Of a stretch of DNA of 36,085 nucleotides, positions 16,662 through 24,562 are shown one piece after another (positions within the stretch are counted from its first letter, which is position 1; the number at the start of each line of letters is the position of its first letter). The notes under the pieces are model-generated. The model was not told where the DNA came from and did no database searches. It was given only the letters and a program-made list of their open reading frames with translations. Both the position numbers and the translations under genes were made by a program. Origin of the DNA: UBA5868 sp964482025 (GTDB taxonomy: Bacteria > Pseudomonadota > Gammaproteobacteria > Pseudomonadales > Cellvibrionaceae); contig CAYZVN010000027.1 in assembly GCA_964482025.1 (NCBI GenBank), positions 1 to 36,085 on the forward strand. Direction: 5' to 3'.

Positions 16662-18029
16662 ATGCCATGGATTAAAAAGCACTCAATCTCTACAATTGGC
16701 CGCCCGCAAAAAACCCAAGGTAATTCACTGGTGTATTCGCTCGACCACCCTTACACAACCGACGTCGAGACTCTCTTCCTGCGCTTACAGGGCCTTCCAG
16801 GCTGCGTCTGGCTCGACAGCGGTTGGCCTGGGTCCAGGCTCGGCCGTTACGACATACTCAGCGCGCTGCCCAGCGAACAAATTAGCGAGGGGACCACAGA
16901 TCTCCAGGCGCGCCTCAATCAACGCCTAACACAGGACCAATACGAGAGCGAGCTGCCTTTCTGTGGCGGCTGGATCGGCTACTTCAGCTATGACCACCGC
17001 CATACCACCTTCAAACTGAGCAATCCAAAACCAAACCCTATCGCCAGCGCGCAATTTAGCTGGTATGACTGGGCGCTTGTTTTTGACCATCAAGAAGAAA
17101 AGGCGAGCCTAACATTTTTGTCCAGCTGTCCCCCCGCGACTCGCGCCCGAGTACTGGCGGCTCTGCAAGCAGAGCAAGCCGTCAAGTCTTATAGTTGCAG
17201 TCCTTTTCGCCACGACGAATCCCGCCGGCACTACTTACATAATCTGCAGCGAATTCAGGAGTATCTGCTCGCTGGAGACTGCTATCAAGTCAACTACACC
17301 CAGCGCTTTAGCGCCGACTTTTCCGGCTCACCTGCAGCCGCCTACCTCACCTTAAGGCACGCGGTTCCAAGCCCTTTTTCAGCTTTTTTAGGCTTGCCCT
17401 CTGGCGCCGTGTTAAGCATTTCGCCGGAACGTTTTATCCAAATTCGCGACCGACGTGCCCTCACCCAGCCCATCAAAGGCACTTCGCCTCGCGGCAAAAC
17501 CGCCCAGGAAGACGACGCCTTAAAAGCCGAACTGCACGCGAGCCCGAAAAACCGGGCCGAAAACATGATGATTGTCGATTTGCTGAGAAATGACTTCAGC
17601 ATGAACTGTCAGCACCACAGCGTCACCGTCCCGGAACTCTTCGGACTGCAAAGTTTTAATAATGTCCATCACTTGGTCAGTAGCATTGAAGGGACGCTCC
17701 GACCCCACATCAGCCACCCTGATTTTATTCTGGCGTGCTTTCCCGGCGGCTCAATTACTGGCGCCCCCAAAAAGCGCTCCATGGAGATTATTGAAGAGCT
17801 CGAGAGCCACTCTCGCAGCATTTATTGCGGTGCAATTGGTTATTTCAGCAGCAACGGCAATAGCGACTTCAACATCGCGATACGGACGTTACTGCTGGAT
17901 GGCAACAAGCTCTACGCTTGGGCGGGAGGTGGGATTGTGGCGGACTCTGTCGCCGCCGAGGAATATGAAGAGAGCCTACACAAAATAGGCTCTCTTTTGG
18001 CCGCGCTAACGGGCGTAAACGCAGCCTAG
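16662..18029 (+). CDS. pabB: Aminodeoxychorismate synthase component I
   Basis: PabB aminates chorismate to 4-amino-4-deoxychorismate for folate synthesis, using ammonia from PabA. The 455-residue protein shows the chorismate-binding family motifs: ISPERFIQI, PIKGTSPRGK (the lysine that forms an enzyme adduct in PabB), NRAENMMIVDLLRND, FPGGSITGAPKKRSMEIIEELE and YCGAIGYFSSNGNSDFNIAIRT. PIKGT separates PabB from TrpE, which has PxAGT. The first 25 residues are poorly conserved, and a GTG at 16731 is an alternative start. It ends 3 bases from thrH. Its partner pabC lies about 15 kb away in this window; pabA is not present. Confidence 0.93.
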   Translation: MPWIKKHSISTIGRPQKTQGNSLVYSLDHPYTTDVETLFLRLQGLPGCVWLDSGWPGSRLGRYDILSALPSEQISEGTTDLQARLNQRLTQDQYESELPFCGGWIGYFSYDHRHTTFKLSNPKPNPIASAQFSWYDWALVFDHQEEKASLTFLSSCPPATRARVLAALQAEQAVKSYSCSPFRHDESRRHYLHNLQRIQEYLLAGDCYQVNYTQRFSADFSGSPAAAYLTLRHAVPSPFSAFLGLPSGAVLSISPERFIQIRDRRALTQPIKGTSPRGKTAQEDDALKAELHASPKNRAENMMIVDLLRNDFSMNCQHHSVTVPELFGLQSFNNVHHLVSSIEGTLRPHISHPDFILACFPGGSITGAPKKRSMEIIEELESHSRSIYCGAIGYFSSNGNSDFNIAIRTLLLDGNKLYAWAGGGIVADSVAAEEYEESLHKIGSLLAALTGVNAA

Positions 18030-18032
18030 ATC

Positions 18033-18650
18033 CTAAAGCGTCAACTCGCGCTGACTCGACTTCAAAAATTCTTTTTTCAAGTCTTCATAGGTATGTACGG
18101 CCGGGAACTGGGGGAACTCTGCAATCACATTGTCCGGCGCATGGAACAGAATGCCGACATCCGCCTCTGCCAACATAGTGGTGTCATTGTAGGAATCACC
18201 CACCGCGATGGTACGGTAGTAGAGCGTTTTAAAGGCACACACCGCTTGGCGCTTGGGGTTTACTTGGCGCAAGTTGTAGTTGGTTACCATGCCTTTCTCG
18301 TCCACCGTAAGCTTATGGCACAAGAGCGTCGGGTAACCGAGCTGAGCCATCAAAGGACCGGCGAATTCATAGAAAGTATCGGAAAGAATCACTACCTGAA
18401 ATCGCGCCCGCAACCAATCGAGAAACTCCGCAGCACCATCCAGAGGACTCAAAGTGGCGATCACTTCCTGGATCTGTTGCAGGCCTAAGCCGTGCTTCGC
18501 CAGAATATTGAGCCGCATCGTCATCAGCTCATCGTAATCGGGGATATCACGTGTGGTAGCACGCAGTTCCGAAATGCCGGTTTTTTCAGCAAATTTTATC
18601 CATATTTCAGGGACCAGCACCCCTTCAAGATCGAGACACGCGATTTCCAC
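18033..18650 (-). CDS. thrH: Phosphoserine phosphatase/homoserine phosphotransferase ThrH
   Basis: ThrH is a HAD-superfamily enzyme, known from Pseudomonas, that dephosphorylates phosphoserine and can pass the phosphate to homoserine. The 205-residue protein has HAD motif I CLDLEGVLVPE (nucleophile D7, with E9 in place of the usual Asp, as in ThrH), motif II VVILSDTFYEF, a lysine at NPKRQAV, and motif III VGDSYNDTTML. The start is GTG with AGGAG six bases upstream. It converges on pabB with a 3-base gap and is divergent from cysH. Confidence 0.92.
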   Translation of the reverse strand: MEIACLDLEGVLVPEIWIKFAEKTGISELRATTRDIPDYDELMTMRLNILAKHGLGLQQIQEVIATLSPLDGAAEFLDWLRARFQVVILSDTFYEFAGPLMAQLGYPTLLCHKLTVDEKGMVTNYNLRQVNPKRQAVCAFKTLYYRTIAVGDSYNDTTMLAEADVGILFHAPDNVIAEFPQFPAVHTYEDLKKEFLKSSQRELTL

Positions 18651-18731
18651 AGATGACTCCTAAGGTTGGCAAGAAGAATATCGCAGCGTTAGGCAAGCGC
18701 ATATCGCTGCAGGCGGCAAATCTACCGATTT

Positions 18732-18818
18732 CCCCGACGGTATGCAACGCCACCACTCCTATGCCTGCGACCCAGTTCTAAGGCTAGAACTGGGTAGTAT
18801 TTCTCAAGGCTGTCGGGG
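18732..18818. repeat. Nested inverted repeat upstream of cysH
   Basis: A perfect 11-bp stem (18770-18780 with 18785-18795, loop AGGC) is enclosed by a second pair of 7-base arms, CCCCGAC (18732-18738) and GTCGGGG (18812-18818). It occupies the 216-base region between divergent thrH and cysH, with its right end 48 bases before the cysH ATG. No T run follows. It may be an operator or a structured cysH leader. The pairing is seen directly; the role is unknown. Confidence 0.65.
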
Positions 18819-18866
18819 TCTGTTATTCTTCCGCCTTGGTTTTTGCCGGCGGTTACAGCTGTTTAT

Positions 18867-19595
18867 ATGACTTCTTTGAATTTTCTCGATATTGATAATC
18901 ATCTTCAAACCCAAACGCCTCAGCAAATTTTGCAATTTGCCCTGAAGGAGTTTGACAATATTGCACTGTCATTCAGCGGCGCTGAAGATGTGGTTTTGGT
19001 GGATATGGCCACTAAAATCCGTCCAGACGTACCAGTCTTTTGTTTGGATACGGGCCGCTTACATGCCGAAACCTATCAGTTTATAGAGAAAGTCCGGCGG
19101 CACTACAACCTTAACATCGACATCCTTTCCCCCGATGGAGAAGCCGTCCGCCAGTTGGTGAGCGCCAAAGGGCTGTTCAGCTTTTATGAAGACAATCACC
19201 ACGAATGCTGCGCCATCCGTAAGATTAGCCCGCTCAAGAAAAAACTCCTCACACTTGATGCTTGGGTCACGGGTCAGAGAAAGGATCAGAGCCCCGGCAC
19301 CCGCGCCAGCATTCCTGTTATTCAGGATGATAAAGTGTTTGCGCGACCCGGCGAAACGCTAACCAAATTCAACCCCCTGGCGAATTGGACATTGCAACAG
19401 GTGTGGAACTACATTCGCGCCTACGAAGTGCCCTACAACCCGCTGCACGATCGCGGCTTTATCTCCATCGGCTGCGAACCCTGCACCCGTCCAGTCGGCC
19501 CCGGCCAGCACGAGCGCGAAGGTCGCTGGTGGTGGGAGGATGCAACCAAGAAAGAGTGCGGCTTGCACGCCACTAACCTCCAGGACTCACGTTGA
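18867..19595 (+). CDS. cysH: Adenylylsulfate (APS) reductase, 4Fe-4S type
   Basis: CysH reduces activated sulfate to sulfite with electrons from thioredoxin. The protein (242 residues from the ATG at 18867) has the PP-loop-like FSGAEDVVLVD, the substrate region VFCLDTGRLHAETY, VTGQRKDQSPGTR, and the C-terminal redox cysteine C231 in KKECGLH. Four cysteines that bind a [4Fe-4S] cluster are present (C114-C115 and C203-x-x-C206). This marks the APS-reducing type found in Pseudomonas rather than the PAPS type of E. coli. A TTG 24 bases upstream could extend the frame; neither start has a clear ribosome binding site. A CxxC protein follows, then cysB. Confidence 0.95.
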   Translation: MTSLNFLDIDNHLQTQTPQQILQFALKEFDNIALSFSGAEDVVLVDMATKIRPDVPVFCLDTGRLHAETYQFIEKVRRHYNLNIDILSPDGEAVRQLVSAKGLFSFYEDNHHECCAIRKISPLKKKLLTLDAWVTGQRKDQSPGTRASIPVIQDDKVFARPGETLTKFNPLANWTLQQVWNYIRAYEVPYNPLHDRGFISIGCEPCTRPVGPGQHEREGRWWWEDATKKECGLHATNLQDSR

Positions 19596-19603
19596 GGCAC
19601 GCC

Positions 19604-19942
19604 ATGAAAATCACGTTTGTGAAAAAAATTCTTGCGGATGGGTCGCCCTGCCGAAAATGTGGGGACGTTATTGAAAAGTTAGAATCCTCCGGCCAAATGG
19701 CGCGAATAGATGAAGTGCTGGTGGCGGATGAGCGCGACCCCTCATCCCCCGGCATGGCCATCGCAAAAAAATTCAATGTCGATCGCGCGCCCTTTTTTGT
19801 CGTCGAAAATGACGGAGCTGAGACGCCACAGATCTACACGGTTTATTTGAAATTCGTTAAAGAAGTGTTGGAACAGCAAACGAACGAGAACGAAGAACTC
19901 AAGGAGATATTGCAGAACAATTCGGATTTGGATTTTCTTTGA
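19604..19942 (+). CDS. Small thioredoxin-fold protein with CxxC, sulfur assimilation neighbourhood
   Basis: This 112-residue protein has a thioredoxin/glutaredoxin-like pattern: first strand MKITFVKKI, a redox motif CRKC (C16 and C19) at the start of a helix, and a later RAPFFVVEND strand in which AP occupies the usual cis-proline position. The C-terminal third is a charged helix, EVLEQQTNENEELKEIL. The ATG at 19604 is preceded by GAGG; the frame opens at a TTG at 19592, inside cysH. It begins 8 bases after cysH, so it is cotranscribed. A role as redox partner of the APS reductase is inference; I know of no characterised homolog. Confidence 0.85.
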   Translation: MKITFVKKILADGSPCRKCGDVIEKLESSGQMARIDEVLVADERDPSSPGMAIAKKFNVDRAPFFVVENDGAETPQIYTVYLKFVKEVLEQQTNENEELKEILQNNSDLDFL

Positions 19943-19946
19943 GAAG

Positions 19947-19970
19947 GTGACCCGACGATGGCCGGGTCAC
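19947..19970. terminator. Hairpin between the CxxC gene and cysB
   Basis: GTGACCCG (19947-19954) and CGGGTCAC (19963-19970) form a perfect 8-bp stem with an 8-base loop. It starts 4 bases after the stop of the CxxC gene and lies 21 bases from the cysB stop (convergent). A bidirectional terminator is likely, although the downstream T content is low. Confidence 0.55.
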
Positions 19971-19991
19971 GCCTGTCTTAACTTATCGAAC

Positions 19992-20966
19992 TCAATAAAC
20001 GGGCAGCTCCACACTAGAAAGCAATTCATCCAGCTCGATCTTCGAATTGCGCTTAAACGCCTCAGTAAGCACGTCCTTGGTGAGATGCGGCGCAAACTCT
20101 TCGATAAACTCATACATGAAGCCGCGGAGAAAGGTGCCCTTGCGAAAGGCGATTTTCGTCGTGCTTGAACGGAACAGATGGCTGGCATCCAACGCCACTA
20201 ACTCACTGTCCTCCTCCGGCTGATAAGCCATCTTCGCAACTATGCCAATCCCCAGCCCTAATTTCACATAGGTTTTAATGACGTCGGCATCGGCTGCCGT
20301 GAATACCACCTTGGGTGCTAAACCGTGCTCTAAAAAAGCCTCGTCAAGACGCGAGCGCCCGGTGAAACCAAAAACGTACGTAACGATTGGGTGCTTCGCA
20401 ATATCTTCAATTGTCAGTTGAGACACCTGCGTAAGCGGATGATTTCTCGGCACGAGCACACAGCGGTTCCAGCGATAGCAGGGCAGCATAATAAGGTCGC
20501 TGAACAATTCCATTGCTTCGGTCGCGATGGCGAAATCAACCGAGCCGTCCGCCGCCATCTCAGAAATCTGCATGGGCGTTCCCTGGTGCATATGCAGCGA
20601 TACGTCGGGATAGCGCTTGATAAAGTCACCAATCACACGCGGCAGCGCGTAACGGGCCTGTGTGTGAGTGGTGGCAATCGAAAGGCTGCCCTTGCGTTCA
20701 TTGCTGAACTCCTGGGCAACCTGCTTGATGCTCTCGCACTTTCGCAGAATTTCCCCTGCGGTTCGAAGAATCACTTCACCGGCTGGGGTGATCCTGGTCA
20801 GATGCTTGCCACTGCGAGAAAAGATCTCCACACCCAGTTCGTCTTCCAGCAAGCGGATTTGCTTGCTGATGCCGGGCTGGGATGTGAACAGACTTTGGGC
20901 GGTGGCTGATACATTAAGATCGTGGTGAGCGACCTCCCAGATGTAACGCAACTGCTGCAATTTCAT
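19992..20966 (-). CDS. cysB: LysR-family transcriptional regulator CysB
   Basis: CysB activates sulfate assimilation genes with N-acetylserine as inducer. The 324-residue protein begins MKLQQLRYIWEVAHHDLNVS, followed by the helix-turn-helix (SLFTSQPGISKQIRLLEDELG, about residues 25-45). The effector domain includes IATTHTQARYALP, the inducer pocket loop HQGTPMQI, and ADADVIKTYVKLGLGIGIVA. These are close to the CysB/Cbl subfamily. The ATG at 20966 has GGAGG six bases upstream; the frame is open 19 codons further, but that extension is not family-like. It faces cysH and its partner gene, which CysB probably controls. Confidence 0.95.
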   Translation of the reverse strand: MKLQQLRYIWEVAHHDLNVSATAQSLFTSQPGISKQIRLLEDELGVEIFSRSGKHLTRITPAGEVILRTAGEILRKCESIKQVAQEFSNERKGSLSIATTHTQARYALPRVIGDFIKRYPDVSLHMHQGTPMQISEMAADGSVDFAIATEAMELFSDLIMLPCYRWNRCVLVPRNHPLTQVSQLTIEDIAKHPIVTYVFGFTGRSRLDEAFLEHGLAPKVVFTAADADVIKTYVKLGLGIGIVAKMAYQPEEDSELVALDASHLFRSSTTKIAFRKGTFLRGFMYEFIEEFAPHLTKDVLTEAFKRNSKIELDELLSSVELPVY

Positions 20967-21033
20967 ATGCCCTCCAAATGGCGGCAGCTCGACAAGAGAA
21001 AGCCGCCACAAAAACCAGCGCAACCGCTGCTCG

Positions 21034-21063
21034 ATTATAAAAACGCCAAAAAATATTCTCTAA
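21034..21063 (-). promoter_or_regulatory. Promoter for cysB
   Basis: On the minus strand a perfect TATAAT (21034-21039) lies 18 bases after TTAGAG (21058-21063). Transcription would start near 21027, about 60 bases before the cysB ATG. The -35 element lies inside an inverted repeat that could be an autoregulatory site. Confidence 0.5.
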
Positions 21064-21070
21064 AAGAATA
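21054..21070. promoter_or_regulatory. LysR-type inverted repeat over the cysB -35 element
   Basis: TATTCT (21054-21059) and AGAATA (21065-21070) are perfect arms with a 5-base spacer, and contain the T-N11-A pattern of LysR-family sites (T21056 and A21068). It covers the predicted -35 of cysB, so CysB could repress its own gene, as known in enteric bacteria. The repeat is seen directly; the operator role is inferred. Confidence 0.4.
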
Positions 21071-21188
21071 GCTAGTAAACCGATAATTTACCAACTTAGA
21101 TAAATTTAGCACTAGTCAAGCAGTTTGCTTGCAAAAAAATAATAAGGGAGATATGTGATTAGCGAGTTCACCACTCGGACAAATAGAA

Positions 21189-21719
21189 TCAGGCACGAAA
21201 ACCGGTCTTAACGCTGCCGTACCAATGGCCGTAATCCGGCTTCATCATCGGCACCATAAAGACCGGGACCTTGGCAAGCTGCAGCACCTTGGTCGCCACC
21301 GAGCCGAGAAGTCGCCCATCTAATGCTTCCGCCGAATGGCTGCCGACCACAATGAGATCCGCGCCTATTCTTTCTGCTTCCCGCAAGATAACGGCCGCAG
21401 GCTGGCCCGGCAAGACTGCGACATCTTTGACCAATCCCAGCAAGCCGGCCTCACCCCCGGGGTCGCGGGAAAGGTGCTCAAAAATCTGTTCACGCAGAGC
21501 TTCCAGCAGCCCTTTGATATGGGAGGTTTGCAGAACTTCTTTCTTAACCTGATCCGAGCAGTGACTGCGGACCACGGCAGCCGCGAACTCACCAATGGGC
21601 GGCACCGCGTGAACAATGCTTATCTGAGCATTGAATTGTCGAGCGAGAGATTCCACATGCAAAAGACTGTGACTGGTGAAAACTCCCAAATCGGTCGCAA
21701 ATAGTATTGTCTTGATCAT
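21189..21719 (-). CDS. Universal stress protein (UspA family)
   Basis: This single-domain Usp protein has 176 residues. It starts MIKTILFATDLGVFTSHSLLHV, has the second strand AQISIVHAVPP, and the C-terminal nucleotide region IGADLIVVGSHSAEALDGRLLGSVATKVLQ followed by VPVFMVP. The family ATP motif is G-2x-G-9x-G-S/T. Here the first position reads GSHS, so the second glycine is replaced by serine while the final GSV is kept; ATP binding may be altered. The ATG has AGGGG upstream. The 206 bases between it and the upstream 5'-nucleotidase stop hold no clear gene. Confidence 0.9.
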   Translation of the reverse strand: MIKTILFATDLGVFTSHSLLHVESLARQFNAQISIVHAVPPIGEFAAAVVRSHCSDQVKKEVLQTSHIKGLLEALREQIFEHLSRDPGGEAGLLGLVKDVAVLPGQPAAVILREAERIGADLIVVGSHSAEALDGRLLGSVATKVLQLAKVPVFMVPMMKPDYGHWYGSVKTGFRA

Positions 21720-21925
21720 CTATGCCCCTACAGCACGTCTGGAGCCGCGAGCATTCAGATCTGCTCGATTCTTGTTTTGGAGCTAATCCTACAGCGCGCC
21801 AGATTTCTCGTCCCTGCTTGAAGCCTAGCAGTGGCGACAATAAATGCAGGACAAACCGACGAGTGCCGCGCTGATATCGAACCGCTAACCAGAAGATTGA
21901 AGGGGCAAATACGATAAGGTGACGT

Positions 21926-22840
21926 TTAAGATTCTTCTGGAGGCTGATTCGCGACGCCATGGGGTACATGGCCGGTGGCAACGTGCTCACGCGCGGACAA
22001 ACAATGAGTCGCCTGATCGTCAAAGAACACATCCGCACCATAGGCTTTTAGGAAGGCGCCCTTATCAAGTCCGCCGAGAAATAGTGACTCGTCGAGGCGT
22101 ATATCCCACGCGCGCAGAGTGCGAATCACCCTTTCGTGAGCGGGAGCCGAGCGAGCGGTGACCAATGCGGTACGAATAGGACTCTCCTCGCGGCTAAACT
22201 CCTTTTGCAGAACTTGTAACGCCGCCAAAAATGACTTAAATGGGCCGCCACTTAAGGGGGTACGGGCGGATTCCCGCTCTCGCTTGGCAAACTCTTCGAG
22301 ACCCTGGCTCTTATAGATTCTCTCCGCTTCATCCGAGAACAATACCGCGTCACCATCAAATGCAAACCGCAGCTGTTTGGAGTCCTGAAAACCTTTTTTG
22401 GAGGTCAGCAGTGTCGCCGCTGCCACGCCGCGTTCCAGCGCCTGACAAACATCCCCAGCATCCGTGGAAAGAAATAGGTGACAGTTAAAGGCTTCGATAT
22501 ATCGATACGGGCTCTCACCACCGCAAAACGCCGCTCTGGTGATTTTCAACCCGTAATGGTTGATCGAATTGAACACCCTAAGTCCGGTATCCGCGCTGTT
22601 GCGCGACAGCAGGATGATTTCAACTCGCGGCTCTCCACCGAGCAGCTCATTGATGTGCAACAGCTTTTTCACCATAGGAAAAGCATCGCCCGGCATAAGG
22701 ACGTCGTCTTCATGGTCTATCTGGTACTGCGAGTAGGCATCCAACCCCTGGGATTGGAAGACGGCGTGGCTTTCATCCAAATCGAACAAAGCACGAGAAG
22801 AAATGGCGATAACCAGTTTGCTGCCAAAACCTGTCGGCAT
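21926..22840 (-). CDS. 5'-nucleotidase (cytosolic NT5C1-like family)
   Basis: This protein resembles the PF06189 5'-nucleotidase family, which removes phosphate from nucleoside monophosphates. The 304-residue sequence has the N-terminal LVIAISSRALFDLDESH with the acidic motif, then VEIILLSRNSADTGLRVFNSINHYGL, FCGGESPYRYIEAFN and FLSTDAGDV, and a second acidic motif LRFAFDGDAVLFSDEAE. The segments PFKSFLAALQVLQ, RTALVTARSAPAHERVI and DVFFDDQATHC complete a HAD-like fold. The ATG at 22840 has GGAG five bases before it; the frame also opens at a GTG two codons upstream. The substrate range is not known. Confidence 0.87.
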   Translation of the reverse strand: MPTGFGSKLVIAISSRALFDLDESHAVFQSQGLDAYSQYQIDHEDDVLMPGDAFPMVKKLLHINELLGGEPRVEIILLSRNSADTGLRVFNSINHYGLKITRAAFCGGESPYRYIEAFNCHLFLSTDAGDVCQALERGVAAATLLTSKKGFQDSKQLRFAFDGDAVLFSDEAERIYKSQGLEEFAKRERESARTPLSGGPFKSFLAALQVLQKEFSREESPIRTALVTARSAPAHERVIRTLRAWDIRLDESLFLGGLDKGAFLKAYGADVFFDDQATHCLSAREHVATGHVPHGVANQPPEES

Positions 22841-23053
22841 AGACACTCCGCAAAAAGTTGTTCAATCTAAGGTCAGCGGCTTCGTCGACGAACGTGCGCT
22901 CAAGCTCTGCGTACACTCGGCGACATCATCGGTGTTGCCATGCGTGAAATCTATGGCGGTTTATCGCCTGCATCAACGCCGGTGGAATGCGTCGCCATCT
23001 TGCGCAATCGCAGGGCGCAATACAAGTTGCGGTCATGCACCCGTTACAGATAC

Positions 23054-23076
23054 AAAAAAACCCCTTTCGGGGCTTT
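23054..23076 (-). terminator. Rho-independent terminator after yajC
   Basis: On the minus strand, CCCC and GGGG pair around a GAAA tetraloop, extended by a G-T wobble and A-T pairs, and followed by seven T. It lies 6 bases after the yajC stop. This is a strong terminator and shows that the transcript ends with yajC. Confidence 0.8.
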
Positions 23077-23082
23077 GCGTGA

Positions 23083-23415
23083 TTAAATCGCCTTAATTGT
23101 TCCCTTGGGAAGAACGGCGTGAACCGCGGCTTTTTGAAATTTCAGCTTGATATCGCCGCCTACGTCCAATGTGATATAGACGTCACCGACCTCAACTACA
23201 CGCCCTAACATTCCGCTTGTCATCACCACCTCATCTCCTTTGCTCAGCGCTTCCACGAGCTGTTGATGCTCTTTTTGTCGCTTGCGCTGGGGGCGTATCA
23301 GCATGAAATACATAAGGGCAAACAGCCCTACGAGCATTACGATTTGCATCATGCCGCCACCCTGTGGCGGAGCTGCTTGCGCCTGCGCGGATGCTTCAGC
23401 AATAAAGAAAGACAT
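23083..23415 (-). CDS. yajC: YajC-family preprotein translocase subunit, not followed by secDF
   Basis: YajC is a small inner-membrane protein associated with SecDF. The 110-residue product starts with a short polar region rich in Ala and Gln, then one membrane helix (about residues 23-40, MQIVMLVGLFALMYFMLI), the hallmark RPQRKRQKEHQQL, and a C-terminal strand region EVVMTSGMLGRVVEVGDVYITLDVGG. This matches YajC in length and order. Normally secD and secF follow directly; here a strong terminator comes 6 bases after the stop, and the next gene is a 5'-nucleotidase. It may be a relocated or second copy. Confidence 0.93.
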   Translation of the reverse strand: MSFFIAEASAQAQAAPPQGGGMMQIVMLVGLFALMYFMLIRPQRKRQKEHQQLVEALSKGDEVVMTSGMLGRVVEVGDVYITLDVGGDIKLKFQKAAVHAVLPKGTIKAI

Positions 23416-23519
23416 GAATAACCTCGTTGATATTCAAAAAGACATGAAAATTGGGGTTTGCAACTCTACAGAGTTTCCCTAATTCGGGCAATGCCAGGAG
23501 CCTTTGTGCGAGGAAGACA

Positions 23520-23541
23520 GTGAAGCCCGAACGGGCTCCAC
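23520..23541. terminator. Hairpin after the AraC-family gene
   Basis: GTG-A-AGCCC (23520-23528) and GGGCT-C-CAC (23533-23541) form an 8-bp stem with one mismatch and a GAAC loop. It lies 11 bases beyond the stop of the regulator gene on the minus strand. No T run follows, so termination is uncertain. Confidence 0.35.
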
Positions 23542-23551
23542 TTGAAAAGGC

Positions 23552-24562
23552 TTAAACGTAGTCGCGAAATAGTTTACGAAATGTACTGGGAGAAAGACCG
23601 GTCCAACGCTTAAATGCGTTGGTAAAGCTGGTTCTGTCGGAAAAGTCGAGAGAGGCTGAAATGCTATCGATGCTGAGGTGTTGTTTGATCAGATAGTCGA
23701 TTGAATAATGGAATCGCACCTGATCTCGCAGTTCCGCAAAACTGATGTCCTGCTGCTGCAAACGTCTTTGCAGAGTGCGCTTCGACAAGTTCAGCTCCTC
23801 TGCCACATGACCAATACCCAGTTGCGCATGACCAATACGCTTCTGCAGCACTTCTACCACGCGAGCGGGAACCCCATAGACTTCCGGGAGCTTCGCTTGC
23901 TGGAGATACTCATCTAATGTCTTAACCGACCCCAAAGCAAACATGGCCTGGTCGGTCATTTTGCGTTGTGCTTGTGCTTTCTGTAGATCAATCATACAGG
24001 CCACTCCTTCTGCCAAGAGCTCTATGGTTTCTATATCCTCAGCCTTAAATTCTGCTTCTCTAGGAGTCGATGAGAAAAAACACACCACCATCGATTCCGC
24101 TGACGAAGGAGATACTGAAGTACCAAGGTACGTATTGACATCCACCCCATTATAGGCAAAGCCTCCCGAATGGGTACCCAGGCTGGGGATCTTTTTAAAA
24201 TGCTGTGAACTACCGTCAGCAAAAACTTCTTCAGAGGGTGTGCCTTCCACGTGGATGTGCTGCCCCATATAGAAAGGGCTCTCATCGCCGTCAGGCTCTA
24301 CCGTAGCCATCACCTCAGCAACTTGCTGCGAAAGGCGTCGCAGAAGCAGCGCATACTCCATCCCCCAAATCTGACAGCCAGCTTCGAGAAAGCGGGAGAT
24401 GCCGGAGCGGTCAACACCATAGCGCGGTGTCGCGGCGAGAACCTGATAAAGATATTTAACGCGCTGGCCGAAATCCGATGATATAGGAGCATTAAACTGG
24501 AAATCTGCACGGACGTATTCCGGAGATGTCTTGCTGCTGATGTTAAGCTTCAAGTCGTTCAC
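23552..24562 (-). CDS. AraC-family transcriptional regulator with long N-terminal sensor region
   Basis: The C-terminal 100 residues are an AraC/XylS DNA-binding domain with two helix-turn-helix motifs: IGHVAEELNLSKRTLQRRLQQQ (about residues 248-269) and DSISASLDFSDRTSFTNAFKRWTGLSPSTFR (about 298-328). The first 220 residues are not a cupin; segments such as YMGQHIHVEGTPSEEVFADG and the end AEDIETIELLAEGVACMIDLQKAQAQ look like a GAF-type sensor, though this is by eye. The start is GTG with a weak ribosome binding site. It stands alone between yajC and a 383-base gap. The signal and targets are unknown. Confidence 0.88.
   Translation of the reverse strand: MNDLKLNISSKTSPEYVRADFQFNAPISSDFGQRVKYLYQVLAATPRYGVDRSGISRFLEAGCQIWGMEYALLLRRLSQQVAEVMATVEPDGDESPFYMGQHIHVEGTPSEEVFADGSSQHFKKIPSLGTHSGGFAYNGVDVNTYLGTSVSPSSAESMVVCFFSSTPREAEFKAEDIETIELLAEGVACMIDLQKAQAQRKMTDQAMFALGSVKTLDEYLQQAKLPEVYGVPARVVEVLQKRIGHAQLGIGHVAEELNLSKRTLQRRLQQQDISFAELRDQVRFHYSIDYLIKQHLSIDSISASLDFSDRTSFTNAFKRWTGLSPSTFRKLFRDYV

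Noticed and set aside
22841..23053. Possible small RNA or gene between the 5'-nucleotidase and the yajC terminator
   Set aside because: Only a 6-bp hairpin (23000-23020) and very short frames are visible; nothing supports a gene.
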